Shown here piece after piece: positions 24,501 to 32,862 of a stretch of 55,000 bases of DNA (its first letter is position 1; every line of letters begins with the position of its first letter). The notes under the pieces were generated by a model. The model ran no database searches, was not told the DNA's origin, and was given only the letters and a program-made list of their open reading frames with translations. The DNA lies in assembly GCF_964340395.1 (NCBI RefSeq), contig NC_135561.1:2040001-2095000 (forward strand), read 5' to 3'. Origin of the DNA: Glandiceps talaboti. Taxonomy: Eukaryota > Hemichordata > Enteropneusta > Spengelidae. Made by a program: the position numbers and the translations under genes.

Positions 24501-27500
24501 TTGCTGTGCTACAAGTTGACTAATCTCTGTTGCTTTCATCTCAGGGTTTTCTTCCACGATTTTCTGTCTCTTGTCCATATAGTACCGGAAATAGGGTGTC
24601 AATGGTTTTTTAGGCATGTCGGGATGACTCTACTCAAAGAGAGAAAAAATACAAAAAATAAATTTGATTTTCAAAAATTGGAATTGGAAAGGAGACAGAA
24701 TGAGGACCTGTGGAACAGAGAACCCGTGATGACCACTTAATTCACTAAATTCTTATTCCCTATAATCACATTTCAAGACTGGTTCCTTTAGAAGTGTTTA
24801 ACTCTACCCCCTTTTACTAGGTTTTTAGACTGTGGGTATATTATTGAAGTTAGTTATCTATGATTAGGCTAGTATGAGTCTACAGTCACGGTTGGTAAGA
24901 CTGATAATCAACGACATATTGATGTATATCTCTACTAACTATCAACTGTAAATCCTCACGAGACCCTTGCTTCCATAAACTGTTCTGACCCTCAGTAGAT
25001 TTTTCATTTGAGTACAAAAATGCCAGGTTTAGGCCATTTGACAAGTTTTGCACCTCAGTGTAAAGTAAGAAAGACAGCGTAATCCTAACCCTCTGTTCCT
25101 ATCTACCCATACACACATAATACTCATTATACTGTATTCTATCGTTGCAGCTGTTTTCAAGACAAGTAAAACACATCTCTTCTGCTGGGTTTCCACTGAT
25201 TAGAGTAAATTACGACACCAACAACACAAAGCAATCAAGCCACTCAATCATCATGACTCCTCACCATTCAAAACAATACTATCATATACACCATGATAAA
25301 GTGACATATCTGGTTTCAGCATATCAACTGTTATTCTTAATGCAATTATATGATCAACTAGGACATGTGTGTGTATGAATGTATGATTGGTTTGTTTTGT
25401 TTTTTCTATGAGTGAGTGTGATGCGTGTGTATATAAAGCACATTTCTTGTGTATATATTTATTTTTTATAACAGTGTAACCAGCAATACATTATATTAAG
25501 CATGTCAGTCAGGGCCTTGGACCTCGATTAGTTCAGAAAGAACTACTGTCCTTGGTCCTCACCAGAATTTTATTTTGTCCCTAGACGTTGTATTTTTTTC
25601 TCTCTCTTTCATTTCTATATATTTATTCAATATCTGTATAATCTGTATAAGTTCTGGTGAAATAAATTTCAATTCAATTCAATTCATGAACACTTTGTTA
25701 CCTTTCTATCATAATAACTGTATTGCAATGTATACACCTTGCTTTGTGTTGGTTTTGAAGACTGACCACAAGAACAATGACATGTATACAGCAAACTTAC
25801 AATGTCACACACTTTGCACATAGCACTGCACTGTATACACTGATGTTACAATGTTGCAGTATTTGTCCATACAGATGCATACAACAAAGTACAATGTTGC
25901 ATTTGCACATAAAAATGCATACAACTATGATACTATGTGGCAGCATTGATATGTAGAACTGCATACACTGACTTAATAAAGTTGCAACACTTATCCACTA
26001 AAATATGAACACTTGTGTTGCACTGAACTGCATACACTACTTTCACATGTAGCAGCATTCAAATATCGATGTTACAATGTTGCAGCACTTACACATAAAC
26101 GTTTATATACCAATATTACTATGTTGCAGCACTGTCTTACACACTGAAATGCACATATCAAAAGTAACACTGTTGCAGTATGTATATCTTGAAATGCAGA
26201 CACCATTTTCCCAATGTTATTACTTGCATATTGAAATGCAAAGTTTTACGATGTTGCAACATGTCTAGTCAGAGGCATAGTGAACAGTTACACAAAAAGA
26301 TCCATTCTGTCACTCTGACCTTACCAGCCTGCTCTATCTGTGGACTGATGTGTGAGGGCACCCTGTCACTATATACCTTACTGAGTAAGTGAATAGTCTG
26401 CCCAATTTGAGCCTCTTCTTTCACTTCACTATGCTAACACATAGGTAAGCATATTGACATGAAAAGTGTTACCAATCGCATACATGTATTTTCCAGACCA
26501 CATTTTTCAAATTCCAAGCTTGAAGAATTGACATACATTTACCTTTTTGGCTCTTAAGTCTGGTTTTCTTATCAGTTGTTCTGCATCATCACACAACTCT
26601 TTCAAGGTTCTCTGTTTTCTTACCTTGACACAGGAAAAGAAAAGTTCAAAATTACAGACCAAATAAAAACATTTGAACATTTATTCAGAAACTGTTTCAG
26701 ATCAGATATCCCATTTCCTTACAGGTTACAGGAAATATAAATTTCATAATAAAGGGAGAAATTTTAAATCTCCAAAATATAATTTTAGTTCATGTTATTT
26801 AATGTGAACACAAAGATACATTTTGTTGTTTCCTTCACTCAACACATAATTTATTTCAAAGATCTCTTCATGGTTAACATGAATGGCTCCCTTAGAAAGT
26901 AGAAATCTTCACCACGCCTGAAATTTACTGCCATAGTTGGTTCCCTTGATTGTAAATGTATCATATATTCTGCTAACGCCTACCACAGACTGGTAAATAA
27001 CAAACTAAAAGCAAGTTATCCCAACAATTGAATATATATACCACTCCAAGAATTCCAAAAAAAATCAGTATTTATCAAAAATGAATGTTTACACACACCC
27101 ACCCTACCAAGCTGATGATAAAAGTTTCACTGATATGTATATGCCTATAGAGGGCAGTATTTCACTCACATTAGTTAGAAGTGCTGTGAACTGTTCCTGA
27201 CATTCATCACTACCAAATCTTTCAAACTTGACTTTTTCCCAGTCCACCTTAGAGAGTCTACTTCTGTAGGCATTGCTGTCATCTGCAGGTAATTGTGTTG
27301 TCACTTTCTGCAACAATGACAGTCTTTGATCTGTACTCCATTCATCTGAAAGACAATGTCGTCATTACAACATTCAGTTTCATGCCATGGAGACTAGTAC
27401 AAGAAAAAAAAAACTCCCAACAACCAAGAACATTATGCATAGTAAAAGAATTACATATTATTCAGGAATACTTTCAAATGAAAATATGAGTGACCTAAGG

Positions 27501-29903
27501 GACCTTGAGGAAAATATGAGTGACCTAAGGGACCTTGAGGAAATGAAAATATGAGTGACCTGAGGGACCTTAAGGAAATGAAAATGAGTGACCTAAGGGA
27601 CCTTGAGGAAAATATGAGTGAAAGTATAAGCACCTTTAGGTTTATTTCCTTTTTCAGCCTCAGTGCAAATTCATTTATGGATTGTATAACAATAATTATC
27701 TATCTTACCTATTTTCAGTTTCTTTGCTGCAACACCTGACTCTACCTTTAAGCCATTGACAGCTTCATCATGGCTTGTTGCTGACTTACGCTTTTTACCT
27801 GTAAAAAGATAAATAAGAAACCATATCACTGTGCGTCTAGATTCTCTGACGCCTACAACTTCATAGTTGAATGTATCCTATGCAGTGATTCTTAGTCAAT
27901 TTGACAGTTGTTCACCATGGAAGAACAATGATTTTAGGTGACGTACCAAATTTGGTGTTGCCTTCCGCTTACTACCGTAAGTTGTGATGAACAAGACAAG
28001 TTGTAATCATTTTGGATAATAACATATTTTATGTAAAAGACAGACATATATAATATGACTGGAAAGAACACTTGGACCTCAAAGTTGATATTTGACTGTT
28101 CCACACAGTTCAAGTATGATGATATAGTGCCAACGTTTGGAGAAACATAGTCTCAGTTACCCAGACTACCATTGCTTGGGGTTATGGCTCTGGCTTGATT
28201 AAAAAAAACCCACAACATTAGAACCTGGGATCGAATCTCTGACCAGTTTTGATTAGAATTGAAATTTATTTGTATAGTAGAGTGATAACAAAAGTTGGTC
28301 CTGTACACACGAGTCATCCTATGACAGAGTATCTTGGTTCTTATGACGTCAGTGATAAAATAGCACTAATGCAAGAGCCTGGGGTTGTGGGATTCAGCCA
28401 TGGGCCTTTAACACTCTAGTTTAACACTCTAACACTAGTTCATTAGTGTCATCTTGTCAGTGGAGTCCTAAGGATTACATTGGATCATTCTTTTATTATG
28501 GCCTGACTGACTTTTTAATAGCTTCTACATTCGCATTTAGCAATATCTGAGAAGTGGCCTAATCCTTGAACAAATTAATCCTGAATGCTCACATTGCCAC
28601 TAGGCCAGCCCAAAAAGATCATTAACACTACTGGGTGATTTAAGGGTAACTCAGACATCTCGTCATACAGAATGGCTGACCATGGTGATCCCAGCTGAAG
28701 GTCAATATGTGACCCTCTTTATAACTCTATCAGACAACTTTCACACCTTATACCTTTAAAATCACTGGAAATGTTATATACTAGTAATAATTCTGTATTC
28801 AGTGTTCTCCATAAGGGGTTTTAAGTGGGTGCACTGCTCCTAAGTTTGCACAAGGGGTTCTTGAGGGGCACACCTTACCACCACCCCATTTACATGGTTG
28901 GCGTCTATTTAATGCTTTATTTGCATTCTCTGTCCTTCTGAAGTTTTTACATGATTTTACAAATTTCTTTAATGGATCATTCTACAAAACAGGAATTTAA
29001 ATGATTTTAGGCCTTTTTGTTGCTGGAAACAGTTTTTTCTCTCTCTAAATATGCTAATGATATACAAATTAAGATGCAAATACAGCCCCCTTTATGTTTC
29101 ACAATCGTCATGCATGGCAAATCATGTGTATTATTGTGTTTGTGATTCACGTTTTCTTATATCTTACCTTGTACGAGTAATACAAAATACAGTAAAAGGT
29201 CAAAGGTTATCACAACAAAGCTGGTCAAAGTTTGATTATAATGTCAAATCACTGATCTGATAATTCAATGCTTTTACTGTTTACTTAAATATTGGCTATA
29301 AATTAATTATATTTTATACCAATTTCCAATATACTGGCAAATCTCCAATATATTGAGGGTGTCTGGGTGTGGATTAATAATCATAATTTAGTCCCAAAAT
29401 CTGATCAAATCAAATTATACAAAAACATGTACCACATCACAACTATAAACTACACCAAATCTTATAAAACAAACATTACACTCATGTAAGTAAAATTAGC
29501 AAGCCATGGAATTAACATTACTAGTCAAATTATCAAGCATATCAGCTTTCTCCAGAAATTACTATTTTTTTCACAAAAAGTAATCATTTATATTATACAT
29601 ACATACATACATACATACATACATACATACATACATACTTAACAGTAGTATAATATTCATCATTACCAAAATAAGCAAACAAACAAACACATTCAATTGT
29701 ATTCATTTTATTTATTCAAATAACAATTTCTTAGATACCAAATGTTGCTCTAAGAACAATCTTTAACTATAATGATACACCCCACAGTGACCTCACCATC
29801 GCCACTGATGGGGGTGGAGAGGGAGGGAGGGAGGGGGAGGGGGAGGGGTTACTCTGAAAAGATGTATGGCAATGCAATGTCACTTCTTGTGTACATGGCT
29901 TGA

Positions 29904-29935
<32 letters not shown>

Positions 29936-32247
29936 CAATTTTGTTATATTGAGCATGTTACTTACTCTCCTTATTATGATTAGGTCTGATATCCAGATTT
30001 GGATAAAGGATACAGAAAAAAAATAATATATGTGTGTACTGGTTGACAGGAGTCTAACTTTTTGAATTTGGGGTTCATTTATTTGAGGTTGGGGGGGGGG
30101 GGAGTTGAAAACAAACATCCATATGATATAATATTGTTTTTGAAATTGGGTGCTCATTATTCAGGTGGTCTGAAAAGGAGGAAGTAATTTGTTGCTGTTA
30201 TATGCCTGAACAACTAAGCTATGGCCCACCAATACTTCTTAGGTGTACCCCCCCCCCCCCCCCCCACATAGGAAATAATTTATAAATCAATATTAATTTA
30301 TCACTTTCTCTTTGTTTAGTATCTATCAAGAGATATTGATGTACATAAATTTATTTAATCATTCAAATAACAATTAAAATTCTAACTGTACTTTGTTTAT
30401 TTGAAAATTAACCATAAAGGCATAAATAGTTTCTAATTTGAAGGGTGTGAACGGAATCATCAAATTATTGCATGTGTACAGGTGGAAAAGAAATTGTAAA
30501 CAATAATAAATAAAACAGGAAGAGAAATAGCTTTTTTAAAAAGTCTAAATATTAAAATGACTTTCCAAAGTTTTACCCTCACCTACCAATTAGCCTCTTC
30601 TGGGCCAAAAGTACATCGTTCTGGGTACGACATTTCATTAATTTATTTCCCCCTTTTGTTTTTCTTAAGTTGAAATGCTCTGAGATCACCTAAAAGTTTA
30701 CATCTATTATGACATCAAAACACAACATTGCTTGAACATAGGTATGATATTGTAATAGTGACTGCGAGAGACATCCGTGGTTTGAACGTACATTTTTTTC
30801 GATCCGAGACGGAGTTGTCACTGGGAAACACGTGTAAAAAATAAAGTGCACTTTTTTATTTTAACGAAACAGCGATTTCGATAACACATATTATGTTGTT
30901 GTTACGATCGTCTGCTTATGTTAGTTCTTCAGTCTGGAGTGAACTGCGTTTTTTTTTGTTCGTAAATCGTGTTACTCTAAAAATTCAAGTACTTCTCCGA
31001 ACGCCGACGATCCGTCTCGAGTACCTTAACAAACCCGTTGTTGGGTAGTCGGGTTCGTTTTCTCGTGTTGGCGTTCCCTTCTCCTCCACAGGCTGTGCAA
31101 CATGTGCTAGTATTTTGTTTATCGAGCCAAGTCGCTAAAAGGGTCTTCACGTACGTGGACGCAATGATCGAAGAGGGAAAAATCATGAGAAAGCAACGAT
31201 AAGGAGAGAACGAAAAATATCTTCATGTACGAATGGGAGAACAAAATTACATTTGCGACGACGTAGTTTTATTTGCAGACATTGCGCGGTCACTCGTATA
31301 ACCATGCCAGCGACTTCGGACAGGGGTAAAGCAAAAATTACCGGGAAAATGAGCACGCCCTAATCACGAGCTACCGGTCGACCATGTTCAAGCGCTAACT
31401 TGCTAGCACATTGCAACTTCCGTTGAAAATAGGAGCGCAAACTAGCTGGTATCGTGACTTTTTCATTGCCACAAATAAAAACTAATGCACGATTACGTTT
31501 CTCTTTAGTAGGAAACGAAATAACATCGTAAAATCTGATATGGAAAACTCGGGACAGCTTGCAACGTTATATGCGACAGACGCGTTGTCCGCCCTAATCT
31601 GCCGTTGGCTCTCCCTGTTCAGATTTTGATGCAGCACACCGACCCTGCCTCTCAAAGTGACGGAGCTACGTTCATGTAGTGCCGAGTAAATGTAACGCTC
31701 CGCATAACAGCCCACACGGCTTTCAAGTGACTGCACGCGATGACGCCCAGCTATCTCTGCAGAACAACGCCACGCAAGACAGTTTTGAAAACCCCGTACA
31801 ATGTAAGCGCTGGCTACTTTGTTGCAAAAATGCGAGATTTTCCGAGAAATTTTCCGGGCAAAATGACACAATTTTGCCACATTAAAACCAATCAATGACT
31901 CGCGTTTACTGTCTTGGGGAATAAAATAAAAATCTCGCGATTTATCCTTCTAATACGTTCGTAAAAATCTTTCTGATGCAGCGGCAAAACAGGGCATTTT
32001 CCCAGGGAAGCTAGACAGGCGAGGCGCCGAGAGGAACAGCCTTTGTTATCGATCACGATTCACCTAAAATTTTAGCTCTGATTTGACTGGCAATCGTTAA
32101 GAAATATTCCTATCTTTGAAACAAAAATCGATGTCAGAATCATTAATTATAAAATTAACCCCCTCAAAATAAATTTCGTTACATGGATCAGCAATATTTT
32201 CCGAAGTTTGATGATCGAGAACGGTACTTACCGTGTGCTGCGGACAT
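7231..32247 (-). CDS. UBTF: Nucleolar transcription factor 1 (UBF), 20 coding exons
   Basis: UBF binds the rDNA enhancer and promoter as a dimer in the nucleolus, bends DNA and recruits SL1/RNA polymerase I. The 20 exons below join without frame breaks to 841 residues (human UBF is 764). Seen in order: basic patches GKKRK and AKKLK (about 6-34); an N-terminal dimerisation-type region with LPADDS and VDWEKVKF (36-121); six HMG boxes starting near residues 127, 216, 312, 420, 511 and 586; a basic linker NRRKKPVKK (~675); and a Glu/Ser-rich tail (686-841). The start MSAAHG is the only ATG in frame before the first phase-1 donor. All introns are GT-AG. The closest family member is UBF, given the dimerisation region plus six boxes plus acidic tail; other HMG proteins lack this order. 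It is divergent from the GGT gene with 494 bp between starts. Box 1 (PKKPLTPYFRYYMDKR) is the most conserved. The tail differs from vertebrate UBF by having basic spacers. Confidence 0.93.
8114..8203 (-). CDS. UBTF: UBTF exon 19: post-box-6 basic linker
   Basis: 90 nt, phase 0 to 0, residues 656-685. It starts NLSTEEKARYEEL, the counterpart of NLPEEERESI after box 3, and ends in a basic stretch NRRKKPVKKVEQ that leads into the acidic tail. Confidence 0.9.
8624..8813 (-). CDS. UBTF: UBTF exon 18: HMG box 6
   Basis: 190 nt, acceptor ATATTTTCAG, donor GTAGGT, phase 2 to 0, residues 592-655. It carries NGYALYSQEML and the box helix-2 motif IQEIGRRWKMMPDQEK. The phase-2 start after KPP matches the intron inside box 3. 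Confidence 0.93.
9041..9096 (-). CDS. UBTF: UBTF exon 17: start of HMG box 6
   Basis: 56 nt, residues 574-592, ending EPKKPPA with a phase-2 donor GTAAGT. The EPKKPP motif opens box 6 as in vertebrate UBF. Confidence 0.9.
9155..9535. repeat. 54-bp minisatellite, ~7 copies, UBTF intron 16
   Basis: Copies of a 54-bp unit containing GATGTTTGTAGATAGTACGT and ACACACAGAGAGATGG. The unit length is a multiple of three, which creates long open frames on both strands that are artefacts. The outer copies are diverged and the inner copies nearly identical. Confidence 0.93.
9726..9836 (-). CDS. UBTF: UBTF exon 16: HMG box 5, second half
   Basis: 111 nt, phase 0 to 0, residues 537-573: VTIDKAREALKSQWDKL and YWEKLAAKLKKQ. 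The length is identical to exon 8, which encodes the same half of box 2. Confidence 0.93.
10134..10294. repeat. 36-bp tandem repeat, ~4.5 copies, UBTF intron 15
   Basis: Units of 35-36 bp carry CTGATTGGCTG followed by TGTGAAGCAATCAG. Each unit contains an inverted CCAAT pentamer (ATTGG). Copies are 80-95% alike. Confidence 0.85.
10539..10680 (-). CDS. UBTF: UBTF exon 15: linker and HMG box 5, first half
   Basis: 142 nt, acceptor TTTCATTGCAG, phase 2 to 0, residues 489-536. KEHPEYLKEA at its start parallels QDHPEYATP at the start of exon 7. PSPKTAQELWIESK opens box 5. Confidence 0.93.
10840..11317. repeat. CTGT/CAGT tetranucleotide region with 20-bp higher-order unit
   Basis: A GTCT run (10840-10865) is followed by CAGT repeats. 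From ~11000 these are punctuated by CAACCAATATGT, giving a longer unit of CAGT repeats plus CAACCAATATGT. The array stops about 27 bases from the exon 14 donor. Confidence 0.9.
11344..11408 (-). CDS. UBTF: UBTF exon 14: end of HMG box 4
   Basis: 65 nt, phase 0 to 2, residues 468-489: EKYKKKEAEFKAEYEQQMQQ. Exon 6, at the end of box 1, has exactly the same length and phases. Confidence 0.92.
11927..12079 (-). CDS. UBTF: UBTF exon 13: HMG box 4
   Basis: 153 nt, acceptor CTATCTGTAG, donor GTAAGT, residues 417-467. It reads RPKKPISAVFIYCNEKR and ends PDKKK, the same junction position as box 1 (NEKKK). Confidence 0.94.
12297..12326. repeat. CA dinucleotide microsatellite
   Basis: About 14 CA units in UBTF intron 12. 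Confidence 0.95.
12555..12662 (-). CDS. UBTF: UBTF exon 12: linker between box blocks
   Basis: 108 nt, phase 0 to 0, residues 381-416. It starts NLPEEERESIKQEQ and continues with a flexible Ser/Gly/Asn/Lys linker joining box 3 to box 4. Confidence 0.9.
13692..14000. mobile_element. Foldback MITE flanked by TTAA (piggyBac-like)
   Basis: The ends are inverted repeats of about 50 bases: left AGTGACATAGTCTGCAACT, right the reverse complement of AGGGACATGGTCTGCAACT. The similarity extends inward past AAGTATTTTTTTGT, and an inner pair sits around CTGCTGTGATAC. TTAA abuts both termini (13692-13695 and 13997-14000), the target preference of piggyBac-type elements. No coding capacity. Confidence 0.7.
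14474..14561. repeat. 88-bp near-perfect hairpin
   Basis: GGCCTGGGTATGGGTTTGC pairs with GCAAAACCCATACCCAGGCC at the other end, and inner segments (TGTATGGCA with TGCCATACT) extend the stem to ~38 bp around a short loop. It could be a tiny foldback transposon or a hairpin RNA. Sequence alone does not decide. Confidence 0.6.
15620..15661 (-). CDS. UBTF: UBTF exon 11: end of HMG box 3
   Basis: 42 nt, acceptor TTTCTTTCAG, donor GTAAGT, phase 0 to 0, residues 367-380: AKQLYTVKYDEYLE. Box 6 carries the matching segment inside exon 18, so this intron is specific to box 3. Confidence 0.88.
17877..17900 (+). other. GGGA repeat with G-quadruplex potential
   Basis: At least five consecutive GGGA units on the plus strand, which is the template strand of UBTF. 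A similar run lies at 29820-29848. Confidence 0.6.
18050..18210 (+). repeat. Dispersed repeat family R1, copy in UBTF intron 10
   Basis: Shares an ordered series of blocks with 45470-45640: TAACTGG, GATCTGACAACCA, AATATATTCACTGAAA, TGTTAAAATACCA, AGACATTGTACATGT and AAGTAGTA. Partial copies are seen at ~20428-20520 and 45250-45430. No ends or coding potential could be defined. Confidence 0.6.
18263..18404 (+). promoter_or_regulatory. Cluster of five octamer-like ATTTGCAT sites
   Basis: ATTTGCAT occurs at 18263, 18293, 18320 and 18397, with GTTTGCAT at 18368, all in one orientation and mostly 27-30 bases apart. ATTTGCAT is the POU/Oct octamer. The regular spacing could also mean a decayed tandem repeat, so a regulatory role is only inferred. 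Confidence 0.35.
19310..19440 (+). mobile_element. Retroelement 3'-tail fragment
   Basis: Ends in GCAATAAAAGATTCTATTCTATTC, the AATAAA plus short-repeat tail typical of non-LTR retroelement 3' ends. No coding part is seen. Confidence 0.35.
20246..20390 (-). CDS. UBTF: UBTF exon 10: HMG box 3 core
   Basis: 145 nt, phase 2 to 0, residues 318-366: GYSLFCSILMQNDLSHIP and RMAECSKRWKTMTQQEK, aligned with NSYSLYCAEL of vertebrate box 3. Confidence 0.93.
20813..20908 (-). repeat. 48-bp tandem duplication copying the exon 9 donor
   Basis: Two adjacent 48-bp copies (20813-20860 and 20861-20908) with two mismatches. Each contains the last 20 coding bases of exon 9, the GTAAGT donor and 28 bases of intron. 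Using the spare donor at 20840 would retain 48 bases that start GTAAGT and read TAA immediately in frame. Confidence 0.93.
20889..21013 (-). CDS. UBTF: UBTF exon 9: linker and start of HMG box 3
   Basis: 125 nt, acceptor ATCATACAG, phase 0 to 2, residues 277-318. It reads RTHPEYEPRPLKSILTKEEL and ends GKPDKPPG. The donor lies inside a tandem duplication. Confidence 0.92.
21099..21273. repeat. 175-bp dispersed duplicate, copy A (UBTF intron 8)
   Basis: Practically identical (one clear difference, ACACGTG versus ACACATG) to 23963-24137. It starts TGTTCCAGGTTTTGGAGACTG and ends ACTAACAGCCT. No recognisable coding content; no inverted termini. Confidence 0.93.
21463..21660. repeat. CATA/CACA compound microsatellite
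   Basis: CATA units (about 19), then CA units, CATA again, a less regular ATGCATGT part and further ACAC runs. Long open frames through it are artefacts. Confidence 0.95.
21786..21896 (-). CDS. UBTF: UBTF exon 8: HMG box 2, second half
   Basis: 111 nt, phase 0 to 0, residues 240-276: LDKKQAEDQLKAQWKNQ and KKLPYIKASLDDCKRYM. Same length and phases as exon 16. Confidence 0.93.
22158..22290 (-). CDS. UBTF: UBTF exon 7: linker and HMG box 2, first half
   Basis: 133 nt, acceptor ACCAATACAG, phase 2 to 0, residues 195-239. QDHPEYATP leads into RRPYTPLQAYLNAKR, which opens box 2. Confidence 0.92.
22920..23040. repeat. Short interspersed repeat fragment with AAT tail
   Basis: (AAT)n is followed by GATTTGTAATGCGCC and GAAGAGCTCGAAGCGC. 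Motifs of this GCGC-type with an AAT run are common at the ends of short interspersed elements in marine invertebrates. Identity to a named family cannot be stated from sequence alone. Confidence 0.4.
23096..23160 (-). CDS. UBTF: UBTF exon 6: end of HMG box 1
   Basis: 65 nt, acceptor CTGTTGTAG, donor GTAAGT, phase 0 to 2, residues 174-194: GKYIKKYEDEMKEYHKQHDK. Confidence 0.92.
23963..24137. repeat. 175-bp dispersed duplicate, copy B (UBTF intron 5)
   Basis: Same orientation and length as 21099-21273, with one clear substitution. It lies 2.7 kb away on the other side of exons 6-8. Confidence 0.93.
24474..24629 (-). CDS. UBTF: UBTF exon 5: HMG box 1
   Basis: 156 nt, acceptor CTTTGAGTAG, donor GTCAGT, phase 0 to 0, residues 122-173. 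It reads SHPDMPKKPLTPYFRYYMDK and closes NEKKK. This is the best-conserved exon and fixes the identity as UBF (vertebrate HPDFPKKPLTPYFRFF). Confidence 0.96.
25507..25686 (+). mobile_element. Retroelement 3'-end fragment with AATTC tail
   Basis: Begins with a small hairpin (GGACCTCGATTAGTTC versus GAACTACTGTCCTTGGTCC) and ends TGAAATAAATTTCAATTCAATTCAATTC, a tail style typical of non-LTR elements. No reverse transcriptase remains. Confidence 0.45.
26313..26395 (+). mobile_element. Decayed copy of the 109-bp MITE
   Basis: CCTTACCAGCCTGCTCT, TGTGTGAGGGCACCCTGTCAC and TATACCTTACTGAGT follow the order of the element at 45002-45110. Termini are too worn to see a target duplication. Confidence 0.4.
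26543..26623 (-). CDS. UBTF: UBTF exon 4: end of N-terminal dimerisation region
   Basis: 81 nt, acceptor CCTGTGTCAAG, phase 0 to 0, residues 95-121: VRKQRTLKELCDDAEQLIRK, parallel to VRKFRTLTEL of vertebrate UBF. Confidence 0.93.
27170..27345 (-). CDS. UBTF: UBTF exon 3: N-terminal dimerisation region
   Basis: 176 nt, acceptor TTGTCTTTCAG, donor GTGAGT, phase 1 to 0, residues 36-94. DEWSTDQRLSLLQKV, QLPADDS and VDWEKVKFERFGSDEC align with the vertebrate segment DRWSQEDMLTLL...MDWEKVAF. Confidence 0.95.
27480..27630. repeat. ~30-bp tandem repeat (GAGTGACCTAAGGGACCTTGA)n, UBTF intron 2
   Basis: Four to five units with the core GTGACCTAAGGGACCTTGAG and variable spacers. The core resembles the stem of the foldback element at 37763-37854. 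Confidence 0.88.
27709..27798 (-). CDS. UBTF: UBTF exon 2: basic N terminus
   Basis: 90 nt, acceptor TCTTTTTACAG, donor GTAAGA, phase 1 to 1, residues 6-35. Two basic patches (GKKRK and AKKLK) suggest a nuclear localisation signal. The region is not conserved with vertebrate UBF, so the call rests on phase and splice sites. Confidence 0.85.
27799..32231 (-). other. UBTF intron 1 (4.4 kb)
   Basis: The 3' two thirds are AT-rich with CATA (29597-29638), G-rich (29820-29848) and TAAA (29904-29931) runs and a C-tract (30247-30265). The 5' part (about 30760-32230) is clearly richer in CpG and probably belongs to the promoter-proximal domain. A 137-codon minus frame at 31482-31895 has no family resemblance. 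Confidence 0.7.
30247..30265. repeat. Homopolymer C tract
   Basis: About 19 consecutive C. Similar G tracts occur near 12755, 30093 and 49535. Confidence 0.9.
32232..32247 (-). CDS. UBTF: UBTF exon 1 coding part, start codon
   Basis: 16 coding bases ATG TCC GCA GCA CAC G before GTAAGT, phase 1. Joined to exon 2 this reads MSAAHGKKRK. The 5' UTR continues upstream, where an ATGGCGGAG (YY1-like) element lies near 32325. Confidence 0.82.
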
Positions 32248-32741
32248 GTTGTCGAGCTGATGCTTGGCTTTTTTCCGTTTTACTCCGCTAGGCAGGAGGT
32301 GTTCACGGTCCCCTATGAACTCCGCCATGTTCTCAACAAAGTAGTGCCCCGATGTACCTCAAAATCGTCCAATTTTCTGACACAATTTTTTGAACCAATT
32401 TTCCAAATATTTTGGCGCGCAAAGTTTTTAAAAGTTTCGTAATTTACTTTGAAGTTGTCTTTAAAAAAACTTCTCAAAACTGTACACATGTATGTTGAAT
32501 TAAATTAAAGGTCAGATTTTAATTGCGCATGCTCTCGACAAACGGAACCAATCAAATTGCGTATATTTGACCACAACAATTATGCGGATGTTGGTAAATA
32601 ATTTCCATATTAATACTTGTTTATACTTCTCATTAGAATATTCAGATACTTGTAAAGTACGGTACGGCAGTGCGAGAGACACATCATCGACGAGACGGCG
32701 TACTTCTGACCGTGTGAACGTCTGTCGCCATTTGAACGACA
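32248..32741. promoter_or_regulatory. Putative bidirectional promoter of UBTF and GGT7-like gene
   Basis: 494 bp separate the divergent ATGs and must hold both transcription starts and 5' UTRs. Seen: a YY1-like ATGGCGGAG on the minus strand near 32325; CCAAT motifs (GAACCAATTTTCC near 32393 and GGAACCAATCAAA near 32546); and CpGs unlike the AT-rich flanks. No TATA box is placed convincingly. The bidirectional role is inferred from geometry. Confidence 0.7.
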
Positions 32742-32862
32742 ATGTCAGGCACATTACCCGATACAGACACTTCCGAGGTTACCTATGTTGCCGTAACCCC
32801 ACCTTTAGTCAATGGTAAAGATGCGGTATCCATGGAAGAAGTCGACTTAACGGGAAGTACAA
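32742..32862 (+). CDS. GGT7: GGT7-like exon 1: cytoplasmic N terminus
   Basis: 121 nt, donor GTAAGG, phase 1, residues 1-40. Acidic and threonine-rich (MSGTLPDTDTSEVTYVAV). No family conservation is expected here; the open frame, donor and phase match exon 2. Confidence 0.82.

Noticed and set aside
31482-31895. 137-codon minus-strand open frame in UBTF intron 1
   Set aside because: No recognisable domain and no fitting splice phases. Open frames are more common in this CpG-rich stretch.
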